From assembly GCA_964640855.1 (NCBI GenBank), contig CAZXIX010000002.1:62001-126000 (forward strand): a stretch of DNA of 64,000 nt, given 5' to 3'. The notes under the pieces were generated by a model. It made no database searches. It was given only the letters and a program-made list of their open reading frames with translations, and had not been told where the DNA came from. The position numbers were made by a program, and so were the translations under genes. Source of the DNA: JAJDFU01 sp964640855 (lineage in GTDB: Bacteria; Bacteroidota; Bacteroidia; Chitinophagales; Saprospiraceae). This document shows positions 8,270-15,848 of this stretch, in pieces (within the stretch, counting starts at the first letter, position 1; every line of letters starts with the position of its first letter).

Positions 8270-8300
8270 CAAATTTATGTGCTAAGCCTCGTATTACCAA
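8270..8300 (-). promoter_or_regulatory. Bacteroidota-type promoter of the HU gene
   Basis: On the minus strand TAAATTTG (8277-8270) is an exact match to the Bacteroidota -7 consensus TAnnTTTG, and TTG (8300-8298) lies 20 bases upstream as the -33 element. Transcription would start near 8263, giving a leader of about 20-25 bases. The assignment rests on consensus and spacing only. Confidence 0.6.
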
Positions 8301-8419
8301 GAAGGAATATAAAATACCCGCCTAAATCCCTTTATTTTTAGGCCTTTGCAGAAAAAAGGGGTGCCAGATCGCACGAAGCCTTCTCTCGTTTCGTTGAACC
8401 AGTATAAAATCGGTAAGTC

Positions 8420-8602
8420 TTGAAAAGATTGGGATTCGTACTTTTTGTGTCGGCCCTGCTGCTGGCCGGCTTCTCCTGCAACCGCGGCGTGGGCTGTCCC
8501 GCTCAAGAAGATCTGAAGACTCAGATGGACAAGAACGGGAACTATAAGGCCGGTAAAACCAAATCCGGACTGTGGAGTAAAAAAAGCCGCAAAAAAGGCT
8601 GA
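8420..8602 (+). CDS. Small lipoprotein with CNRGVGCP motif
   Basis: 60 aa. Signal peptide MKRLGFVLFVSALLLAGFSC with a lipobox ending at Cys20, directly followed by NRGVGCP, then a short polar tail rich in Lys (KTKSGLWSKKSRKKG). The start is TTG at 8420: the preceding in-frame codons are TAA GTC, so no other start is possible. The second cysteine seven residues into the mature part could pair with nothing else in the chain. I recall similar short lipoproteins in other Bacteroidota but cannot assign a function. It is an isolated plus-strand gene between HU and the permease operon. Confidence 0.6.
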   Translation: MKRLGFVLFVSALLLAGFSCNRGVGCPAQEDLKTQMDKNGNYKAGKTKSGLWSKKSRKKG

Positions 8603-8696
8603 TCCCTTCCCAATCCTCTGATTTGTAATCCGTAAGCGAGAAAGGGTAAACGCGACCCGCAATCAACCCCCCTCCATCCTTTTCTCGGTTTTCTCC

Positions 8697-9947
8697 TTAG
8701 TTTCCACTCCAGGTCTCACTCATTTCCTCCCCCAGGAGGTTGCACGCTCCCAAGGTGAAAAAAAGAGCGAAGCCCGGGAAAACAGCCATCCACCAGGCAC
8801 CCGGTCGGTCGGCAGCCATCCGGATCATCGATCCCCAGGAAACCTGGTCCGGAGCGGCCCCCAGCCCCAGGTAGGACAGGTAGGCTTCCAAAAGGATAAC
8901 CCCGGCAAAACCGAATGCCAGGACAATGAAAACAGGCCGCATCGCATTGGGAAGTATATGCCGTACCAGGACCCGTGCGGGGCTTATCCCCAGAAAGCCG
9001 GCTACCTCAGCATAGTTTTCTTCTCTTACTTTCAAGGTTTCTGCCCGTATAAACCGCGCAATCCCCGTCCAACTCAGCAATCCGATCCAAAGCATAACCC
9101 ACCCCAGACTGCGGTCCGGAAGGATAGCGATTCCAGCCAGTAGAAAAAACAAGGTGGGGATGGACTGGATAACTTCGATCAATCGCAATACCCAAAGGTC
9201 CATTGGAAAGGAAAATTTTTTGTCCCACCATTCGCCCCGGGGGTAAGTACGAGCCACATAGGCAGCCAACCCCAGCAAAATCAGGGGGAGGATAATTTTT
9301 TCCGGCGAAAGGAATCCGGCGGGACTTTTCCGCCAGGGGTCCAGGCCCGGAGTGATCAGCCAGGAAAAACCAAGCAGCAGGGCTAGCCCCACCCTAAGGC
9401 CGAAACGGCGGGAGAATCTCAGACCGGTGTCCCCGAAATAGCCGGCCAGTAAACCCAAAAAGGCTCCCAGGCCGAAGGCCAAACTCATGGCAATAAGGCC
9501 GGTCAAAAGAGCCGTCCTCGTTCCGTGGATCAGGCCCGCAGCGACATCCCGGCCGATCCGATCCGTACCCAACCAGTGGCGAAATCTCCCGGTCCGGAGG
9601 CTTTGCTCGCTGAGCGGGGCTCGAAAATTCATATTCTGATTGTCCAGGGTATTCGGCGCATAAGGGATCAAGGGCCAAACCACCCTTTCGTAATCCAGGC
9701 TATACCAGTCGAGGCCATAGAGATCTTCCGGCCAGGACATTAGGCCCCAATCTACTCCGATCTCCATCAAGACCGGCGAATAGGCTTTTCCCTGCCAGCG
9801 GCAAAACAAGGGCTTGTCATTAGACAGAAAATCGGCGAACAAGGCCAGAAAGACCAGAAAGGCCAGAAACCGGATCGACCAGCGGTAAGTCGACCGGCGT
9901 CTCAAACGGCGCCAAAATCCAAAGGATATGTAGCTTTGATCTTTCAT
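8697..9947 (-). CDS. Peptide-type ABC importer permease, DppC/OppC-like, enlarged
   Basis: 416 aa inner-membrane permease. N-terminal helix (about residues 25-42), long periplasmic segment with the ..NFRAPLSEQSLRTGRFRHWLGTDRIGRDVAAGLIHGTRTAL signature seen in part as GTDRIGRDV, then the membrane core and the ATPase-contacting EAA loop (EVAGFLGISPARVLVRHILPNAMRP read in pieces: EVAGFLGIS, HILPNA). Typical DppC proteins have about 280-300 residues. The excess is the extended periplasmic N-part and an extra pair of hydrophobic segments near residues 185-260, before the EAA loop. Its ATG abuts the stop of the DppB-like gene with no spacer, suggesting translational coupling. Substrate unknown. Confidence 0.85.
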   Translation of the reverse strand: MKDQSYISFGFWRRLRRRSTYRWSIRFLAFLVFLALFADFLSNDKPLFCRWQGKAYSPVLMEIGVDWGLMSWPEDLYGLDWYSLDYERVVWPLIPYAPNTLDNQNMNFRAPLSEQSLRTGRFRHWLGTDRIGRDVAAGLIHGTRTALLTGLIAMSLAFGLGAFLGLLAGYFGDTGLRFSRRFGLRVGLALLLGFSWLITPGLDPWRKSPAGFLSPEKIILPLILLGLAAYVARTYPRGEWWDKKFSFPMDLWVLRLIEVIQSIPTLFFLLAGIAILPDRSLGWVMLWIGLLSWTGIARFIRAETLKVREENYAEVAGFLGISPARVLVRHILPNAMRPVFIVLAFGFAGVILLEAYLSYLGLGAAPDQVSWGSMIRMAADRPGAWWMAVFPGFALFFTLGACNLLGEEMSETWSGN

Positions 9948-11381
9948 TCAGGAGGATGTGACGGTTGGGTGCTGCTTATCGAAAACGACCCGGGGGTCTG
10001 CCAAAGGATACAACAGGTCGGCAACCAAAAGGCCCAGGATCGTCAGTAGGGCGCTTAGCTGAACGATGCCAAGAAGAGTTTTCCAATCCCGGGTAAAAAT
10101 GGATTCGACGGCCAGCATCCCCATTCCATATAGGTTGAAGATCACTTCCACCACCAGGGAGCCGGCCAATAAGGCCGGGAACAGGCCGGCCAGAAGGGTG
10201 ATGAGAGGAAAAAGAGCGTTTCGGCCCGCGTGTTTCCATCGCAAGATATAGTCGGGGATCCCTCTTGCGTGGGCAGCCAGTATGTAATCCTTTCCCAAAA
10301 CTTCCACAAGGCTATTCCGGACCTGCCGGCTCAGAAAAGCCAGCGCTCCCGCAGCCAGGCAGACAACCGGCAGGAAGAAGTGGGACGAAAGGCGAATTAG
10401 GCCGGCCCAAAAAGATTCTCCGGGCGACCGCAAATAGACCGGCCCCAAAGCCGGAAACCCTTTCATATGATAATCCGGGGTGGTGAAAAGCATCAGCAAA
10501 AGGGTTCCCAACCAGAAAGTGGGTAGGGCATAGGCCAGAAAAAATAGGACGGACAGGAGCTTATCCGGCCATTGCCCGCGTTGCCACCCCATCCAGAATC
10601 CGGCCGGGATGGAGATAAGAAGCGCCAGAAGCAAGGCCGCTCCGTTCAGGATCAGCGTCCACGGGAGAGCTTCCCCGATCTTTTCGTAGACAGGTCTCCC
10701 ATCTATGTAGCTGATGCCCATATTCCCGGAAAACAGACCGGTAAGCCAGGGATGAAATTGATTATCCAAGCCATGCCACCGTATCGTCGGAATGTAAAGC
10801 CCCATTAACTTCCTCTGTGTTTGAAGGGAATCCCATGCCCGGGTAAGCGTGTCGACCTCTTGTTGCAGAGAAAAGGGCAATAAGCCGGACTGCACCTGCC
10901 AGGTATTCAGCTTGTTTCGGATCACGCTGGGATCCTTTTCTTCCAGAAAGCCGGCCAGATCTTTTTTCCAGGCGGCCATTTGTTCGCCGGCTCCGTTCGG
11001 GTCGGGCGCCCTCTTGTTCAGGGCCAGCAAGCGGCGGTAGAAGGTCGATGCGGCATCTTCGTTGCCGCAATACCGGACCCAGGATCGAAAAGCTGCCCTT
11101 TGATCCGGTAGAACGATCCGGTGAAGGGTATCCGGAAGAGCCAGCGGGCGTATCGAAAAGTAAAAAGCCGGTTTATCCAGGCCCATGCGATGGGCCAAAG
11201 CCCGATATTCCCGCTCATATTCAGCAGATGCTGACGATCGCTCCTTACCCAGGCTTCCATCCTGCAACCGGTAGGCAACCGGGTCGCCCGGGGCCATTTT
11301 ACTCAGACTGAAGGCCACCAGGCTGATCAGGAACCAACTGACCGGAAACCACAGCAGGCGTCGCAGGTAATATCCAGGCAT
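9948..11381 (-). CDS. Peptide-type ABC importer permease, DppB/OppB-like, enlarged
   Basis: 477 aa inner-membrane permease. N-terminal helix with the family's FSLSKMAPGDPVAY (residues 23-37), then about 170 polar, mostly helical residues (35-210) that ordinary DppB proteins (about 310-340 aa) lack, then the conserved core: LPWTLILNGAALLLALLIS, AYALPTFWLGTLLLMLF, the EAA region DYILAAHARGIPD and the closing helices with DLLYPLADPRV. The insert lies between helices 1 and 2, so it should face the periplasm and could contact the binding protein. Middle gene of the operon; four bases separate it from the upstream binding-protein gene. No ATPase gene is nearby, so it must use one encoded elsewhere. 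Confidence 0.85.
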   Translation of the reverse strand: MPGYYLRRLLWFPVSWFLISLVAFSLSKMAPGDPVAYRLQDGSLGKERSSASAEYEREYRALAHRMGLDKPAFYFSIRPLALPDTLHRIVLPDQRAAFRSWVRYCGNEDAASTFYRRLLALNKRAPDPNGAGEQMAAWKKDLAGFLEEKDPSVIRNKLNTWQVQSGLLPFSLQQEVDTLTRAWDSLQTQRKLMGLYIPTIRWHGLDNQFHPWLTGLFSGNMGISYIDGRPVYEKIGEALPWTLILNGAALLLALLISIPAGFWMGWQRGQWPDKLLSVLFFLAYALPTFWLGTLLLMLFTTPDYHMKGFPALGPVYLRSPGESFWAGLIRLSSHFFLPVVCLAAGALAFLSRQVRNSLVEVLGKDYILAAHARGIPDYILRWKHAGRNALFPLITLLAGLFPALLAGSLVVEVIFNLYGMGMLAVESIFTRDWKTLLGIVQLSALLTILGLLVADLLYPLADPRVVFDKQHPTVTSS

Positions 11382-11385
11382 ATGC

Positions 11386-13131
11386 TCAATCGACTAAATC
11401 CGGGTCCGGGGCGGAGCGGAACAGACGTGCCTCGAAATTGGGGAAAGTGGGCGTGAGTACGGGTTCGAAACGCTTGTGCACAATGACTCGCCCTTTGGCG
11501 ACATAGAGCCAGATGGCCGGTTGTTGGTCGTAGATGATGCGTTGAAGACGATGGTACATCTCGGTACGCTGTTTTTCGTCCAGCGTTTGGATCAGCGAAT
11601 CGATCAATTGATCCGTTTGCGGATTCCCAAAACCGGTCCGGTTCATTCCCTTGCTGGTATGCCACTGCTCACTGGGATCCCATAGGCCGGGCGACAGGAC
11701 TGCCCCCACGAAACCGAGTTCATAGTTTCCCTTGCTGAGATCCTCCCGAATGGCACGGAACTCTTTTTGAACGAGATCGATCCCTATGCCGGCAGCCTTC
11801 GCCTGATTCTGGATCATCAAGCCGAGATACTGATTGGAGTTGGAGACTAGCAGTTCCAGCTCCAGCTCTACGAGTTCTCCCTCCATTGCCTTGTCGACGA
11901 TGCCATTGGAGTTGCTGTCCTTCCATCCGGCTTCGGCCAAAAGCTGTTTCGCTTCTTCCGGTTGGTAATCTTTGGGCTTCAGCTCCGGGTCGTAGAAAGT
12001 AGCGGAAGGATGGACGGGGCCGGTGGTGGAGCTGGCTAGCCCTTGCTGTGCCTGAGCAATTATCTCTTCTGCATCAACGGCATGGGCCAAAGCCCGGCGA
12101 ACGCGGCTGTCCTGGAGTTTGGGACTAAGGGTGTTGATGCTGATCATATTCGTTTCCAGTGCCAACGGGGTGTAGAAACGGTAATTCTGTTGGACGGAAG
12201 CATCCTTTTTCAGGTCCACGAAGGATTGGGCTTGAATCCGGCTGACTACATCCAGTTCCCCCGCTTTTAAAGCTGCCTGCGTACTGGCGTTGTCTTTCAC
12301 GATGCGATATACCAACCGATCCGGATAGGCAGCCAGCCCGGAATACTCCTCTGCCAGGGCATCGCCCCACCAATCGGTTTTGCGCTCCAAAACGATCTGC
12401 TGGCCGGAGATCCATTCCTTGAACCGATAGGGTCCGCTTCCACTGATCCGGCTGGAGTCGCGCGAAAAAACCGGCTCCTGAATCCACTCCGCAAATTGCT
12501 GCAGCCCTTCATTCGTTTCGACCTCTTCGGCTATTGCCTCGGGATCGGCAAAAGTCGAGAAGGGAACCTGTGTCATCCATCCTTCCGGGTCATACCGATG
12601 CCGGGGAAGAACCGAGGTAAGAGTGTTCAACACATCTTCCGCCAAAATGTAGGTGCCCTCCACCCGGACGGTGAAGCGTTTGGGATTGTGCGCGTCCACT
12701 TGCACATCCTGGATGAAATCCAGGTAGGGGCGGTAGCGGGAGGCCGGCACCTGCGGGTGCAATATGGTTTTGAGGGTGAAGACATAATCGTGGCCGGTAA
12801 TGGGTTGCCCATCATCCCAGCTGGCCGCTTCGAAGATTTCGTAGGTATAAGCTGTCGTTTGGTCATTGAGACGCTCTACTTCAGGGCGGTTTTTCGCAAG
12901 CTGGGGGATATACTCGAAGGTCTCGGGGTCCTGTACCATGAGGTACTGGTACATATACTGATGCACCTGGCGAGCGTAGCCTGAAGTAGTCAGGGGTGGC
13001 AAAAGTGCGTCCGGTTCTTCAGCCAACCGAATCACCAGACGATTGTCCCGGGTTTCGGGAGAGGGCGGGGTACAGCCCCAGAACAACAATAAGGTCAGGT
13101 AAGCTGCAAAGGAAAGAAGCTTGGAATTCAT
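11386..13131 (-). CDS. Peptide/solute-binding lipoprotein (SBP family 5)
   Basis: Extracytoplasmic binding protein of the DppA/OppA type, 581 aa from the ATG at 13131. Signal peptide with lipobox LLFWGC (Cys20). SBP_bac_5 hallmarks: LAEEPDALLPPL, YTYEIFEAASWDDGQPITGHDYVFTLK read in part as WDDGQPITGHDY, GSGPYRFKEW, LKAGELDVV, ALAHAVDAEEI and AEAGWKDSNSNGIVD. First gene of a three-gene minus-strand operon with two permeases. An ATG at 13143 (MTIP...) is also possible; the signal peptide fits 13131 better. Ligand may be peptides but other solutes (nickel, sugars) use the same fold. Confidence 0.9.
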   Translation of the reverse strand: MNSKLLSFAAYLTLLLFWGCTPPSPETRDNRLVIRLAEEPDALLPPLTTSGYARQVHQYMYQYLMVQDPETFEYIPQLAKNRPEVERLNDQTTAYTYEIFEAASWDDGQPITGHDYVFTLKTILHPQVPASRYRPYLDFIQDVQVDAHNPKRFTVRVEGTYILAEDVLNTLTSVLPRHRYDPEGWMTQVPFSTFADPEAIAEEVETNEGLQQFAEWIQEPVFSRDSSRISGSGPYRFKEWISGQQIVLERKTDWWGDALAEEYSGLAAYPDRLVYRIVKDNASTQAALKAGELDVVSRIQAQSFVDLKKDASVQQNYRFYTPLALETNMISINTLSPKLQDSRVRRALAHAVDAEEIIAQAQQGLASSTTGPVHPSATFYDPELKPKDYQPEEAKQLLAEAGWKDSNSNGIVDKAMEGELVELELELLVSNSNQYLGLMIQNQAKAAGIGIDLVQKEFRAIREDLSKGNYELGFVGAVLSPGLWDPSEQWHTSKGMNRTGFGNPQTDQLIDSLIQTLDEKQRTEMYHRLQRIIYDQQPAIWLYVAKGRVIVHKRFEPVLTPTFPNFEARLFRSAPDPDLVD

Positions 13132-13269
13132 GGGAATGGTCATTATATTTTGGCTACCAGAACTTTAAAATAGAAGATTGGCCCAGCAATGGGAAATTTT
13201 TTTGTCCTGCCTCTCTGCCGGAATGAACCCCGCTAATGGGAGAGTGTTCTCCACAACAAAAAGGGATTT

Positions 13270-14181
13270 ATGCCAAAGGTTTTGATCGGAGGAGGTTCCG
13301 GCCTGCTGGGGACCCGCCTAAGCCAGATGTTAAGCACGAAGGGATATGAAGTGTGTCACTTATCCCGGAATCCGGATCCGGAATCGGATTACAAAACCTT
13401 TGGATGGGATGTGAAGGGCCAAACACTGGATCTGGCGGCCCTTGCGGGCGTAGATTACCTGATCAACCTGGCAGGAGCGGGTATTGCCGACAAACCCTGG
13501 ACCTCCCAAAGGAAAAGGGTGATCATAGAAAGCCGGGCCGGCAGCAATCGATTGCTGGCCGACAGCCTGGCAAGGACAGGACACCGGCCCAAAGCGTTTC
13601 TCTCGTCTTCTGCCATCGGTTTTTACGGGGATAGAGGAGAGGAGATCCTGACGGAAGGCTCATCTTCAGGACAGGGTTTTCTGCCGGAGAGCACACGGGC
13701 ATGGGAAGAGTCCCTGGCGGCGCTGGCAGATCTCGGGATACCTGCCTACGGGGTCCGGCTGGGGGTGATCTTGTCCCGCCGTGCCAAAAGCCTGAAAAAC
13801 TTCTTACTTCCGGTCTGGTTCTTTACCTCGCCTTATTTTGGCTCCGGGCAACAATGGATGTCCTGGATACACATTGACGATGCTTGCCGTTTGTTCATGT
13901 TTCTCATGGAAACAGAGCGGGAGTCCGGATTCTACAACGGCACCAGCCCGAACCCCGTGCGGATGAAAGACCTGATGAAGGAAGTCGGCAGGGCTTGGGA
14001 CCGTCCAACTCTTTCCTTTTCCATTCCGGCTTCTGTAATGAGGTTATTTCTGGGAGAAATGGCAGACATTCTTCTGGACAGCACCCGGGTCATCCCAGAT
14101 AAAGCAGAGGGAAAGGGTTTCCGGTTTACATTCCCCGACCTGGGAACGGCGCTCAGGGATATACGCAGCCGGAAAGTTTAG
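13270..14181 (+). CDS. TIGR01777-family NAD(P)-binding epimerase-like protein (YfcH type)
   Basis: 303 aa. The N-terminal dinucleotide-binding motif GGGSGLLGTRL (residues 7-17) is followed by the family signatures NLAGAGIADKPWTSQRK, SSSAIGFYGDRG (catalytic-tyrosine region) and RLGVILSRRAKSLK, with WIHIDDACRLF near residue 200 and the C-terminal DUF1731-like part (NPVRMKDLMKEVGRA, near residues 222-236). An extended SDR enzyme of unknown substrate, cytoplasmic. It stands alone on the plus strand, convergent with the HAD gene (8-base gap) and divergent from the binding-protein operon. Confidence 0.88.
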   Translation: MPKVLIGGGSGLLGTRLSQMLSTKGYEVCHLSRNPDPESDYKTFGWDVKGQTLDLAALAGVDYLINLAGAGIADKPWTSQRKRVIIESRAGSNRLLADSLARTGHRPKAFLSSSAIGFYGDRGEEILTEGSSSGQGFLPESTRAWEESLAALADLGIPAYGVRLGVILSRRAKSLKNFLLPVWFFTSPYFGSGQQWMSWIHIDDACRLFMFLMETERESGFYNGTSPNPVRMKDLMKEVGRAWDRPTLSFSIPASVMRLFLGEMADILLDSTRVIPDKAEGKGFRFTFPDLGTALRDIRSRKV

Positions 14182-14189
14182 GCTTTCCC

Positions 14190-14621
14190 TTAGGGTTTGA
14201 AAACCTCGATCTCGTGATTCTGGACGATCAGATCGGTGAACTTTCCCTTGAAGCGGGTGGCCTTGACAATGTGGTTGTCGATCCAGTGATAGTTGCCTCC
14301 TCTGGGTTTGCCGAGCAGCAGATAGTGGTAGTTGAAGCCGTTCTTTTTCAGCCAGCCTTCGGTAACGCTGCGATGCTCTTCGGTGCGCGAGGTAAAAAAA
14401 GTAATGATGTGGCCTTCCTCGTACCACTTGTTGATGATCTTCAGGGCGTCCGGATAAGGAAGGCAGGTCCCCATGCGCTCGGGTTCCTCGTTGGGAATGT
14501 CATCGCAAATCGTACCGTCGATGTCGATCAGGAAGTTCTTGATCCCTTCGGGCAGGACCGGGCTTACTTTCTCCCCTTTTTTGTTGAGAGTTTCTTTTAG
14601 TGCATTGTTTTCATGGCTCAT
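14190..14621 (-). CDS. HAD-superfamily hydrolase-like protein
   Basis: 143 aa. Motif I is FLIDIDGTICDD (residues 33-44) with the nucleophile pair DxD; motif II is FFTSRT; a lysine-bearing loop reads LLGKPRGGNYHWIDNH. Proteins like this in Bacteroidota are sometimes labelled phosphoheptose isomerase, which the sequence does not support; it is a short HAD phosphatase-like protein without an evident cap domain. The ATG at 14621 (MSHENNALKE) is chosen over 14702 because the extra 27 residues have no domain character. Substrate unknown. Confidence 0.8.
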   Translation of the reverse strand: MSHENNALKETLNKKGEKVSPVLPEGIKNFLIDIDGTICDDIPNEEPERMGTCLPYPDALKIINKWYEEGHIITFFTSRTEEHRSVTEGWLKKNGFNYHYLLLGKPRGGNYHWIDNHIVKATRFKGKFTDLIVQNHEIEVFKP

Positions 14622-14750
14622 GATTACGAACTCTTTTGAGGTTTTTGAAGTCAAAAAAATGGCAGGCAAACCGGGAGATTTGGCGCCTGTACTGCGACAC
14701 ATGATAGCTTTTTTGCCGACAGAAGTGCCGGGATGGTCAGGGCGAGGGCA

Positions 14751-15656
14751 TCAAAACTGGATGAGCCGGGTGGGATCAATGGCTTTGCCATCCAACCACA
14801 ACTCAAAATGGAGATGAGGGCCGTCGCTGAACGTACCGGTATTTCCGATTATGGCAATGGCCTCACCAGCTTTCACAAAACTACCAGCTTTTTTTAACAA
14901 AGCCGAATTGTGCTTGTAAAAAGAAATCGCGTTGTTGGCATGTTGAATGCCGATGGTATTTCCCGTTTCCAGCGTCCAGTCCGAAAAGAAAACGTAGCCG
15001 TCGGATACGGCCTTGATGGGGGTATTTTTCGGGGCCAGAATGTCGATGCCCAGGTGATTGCGCTCGGGGCTGAATCCGAAACTGATCCCTCCGTTTACCG
15101 GCGCCAGAAACAAAAGTTCCTCCAAAGAACTGTTGGTCATGGGAAGGCGGGTGGAAGTTTGATATGATACGCTCTGAGCCAGGGAAGCAGCCTCCTCACG
15201 CAGACGTTGGTCGATAGCCGGAATTTCGGGTATCTGCAGGCTATCCAGGTTGGCCAGGGTAGGGCTGTTGGCTTTGGCTTCCGACTCGCTGATGATCCTC
15301 CCGTCCAGAATTCTTTCAATGTTGTCGATATATTGCTGTTGAGCAATCAGAGTCTGCTCCAGTTCGCGGATGTCCTGATGGAGCCGAAGCAGTTCCTTAC
15401 TGGTCCGTAATTCGCCGTAGCCCGGGACGTATTCCCGCAAAGGGGTGAATGCGATAAGGATTACCACAATGCCCCCGAAGACTACGAGTATGGAACTGAC
15501 CAGGATGTAGAGATTTAAAGGAGTCAGGCTGTAAGAAGCCACTTCAGCCAATGTATCCGCCCGCATGATCACCAATTGGTAGGTACTTTTAAGTCGTTTG
15601 GTCGAGCGTTTCAGGCGGTCTTTAAGGCCTTGTTTTTTCTTTTGTCCCTCACTCAT
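14751..15656 (-). CDS. M23 family metallopeptidase (LytM domain), membrane-anchored
   Basis: 301 aa envelope peptidase. A basic N-terminal cytoplasmic stretch (1-30), one membrane helix (about 50-72), a coiled coil (about 85-130), then the LytM/M23 domain from about residue 185. Zinc ligands are intact: HLGID (HxxxD), a central His in FYKHNS and HLHFE (HxH). Predicted to cut peptidoglycan cross-bridges, or to act through its coiled coil as other M23 proteins do in division and elongation. It is divergent from porW across about 190 bases. Sure of the family, not of the role. Confidence 0.93.
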   Translation of the reverse strand: MSEGQKKKQGLKDRLKRSTKRLKSTYQLVIMRADTLAEVASYSLTPLNLYILVSSILVVFGGIVVILIAFTPLREYVPGYGELRTSKELLRLHQDIRELEQTLIAQQQYIDNIERILDGRIISESEAKANSPTLANLDSLQIPEIPAIDQRLREEAASLAQSVSYQTSTRLPMTNSSLEELLFLAPVNGGISFGFSPERNHLGIDILAPKNTPIKAVSDGYVFFSDWTLETGNTIGIQHANNAISFYKHNSALLKKAGSFVKAGEAIAIIGNTGTFSDGPHLHFELWLDGKAIDPTRLIQF

Positions 15657-15848
15657 TCCACTTCGTTTTACCCGTTCCGGATCTCTTTTTCCCGGATGCT
15701 GGGAAGCCCGGGTTGGCAGTATTGCCGGAATAAAATAATTTTACACTTTTCCAGTTATAGGTACAAGAAATTCGGATCGTCCGTTGTAGCTGCAAAAGTA
15801 ACCAATAATCGACAGTGTATATTGCTGTCCGGACGGCAATAAACCGAG

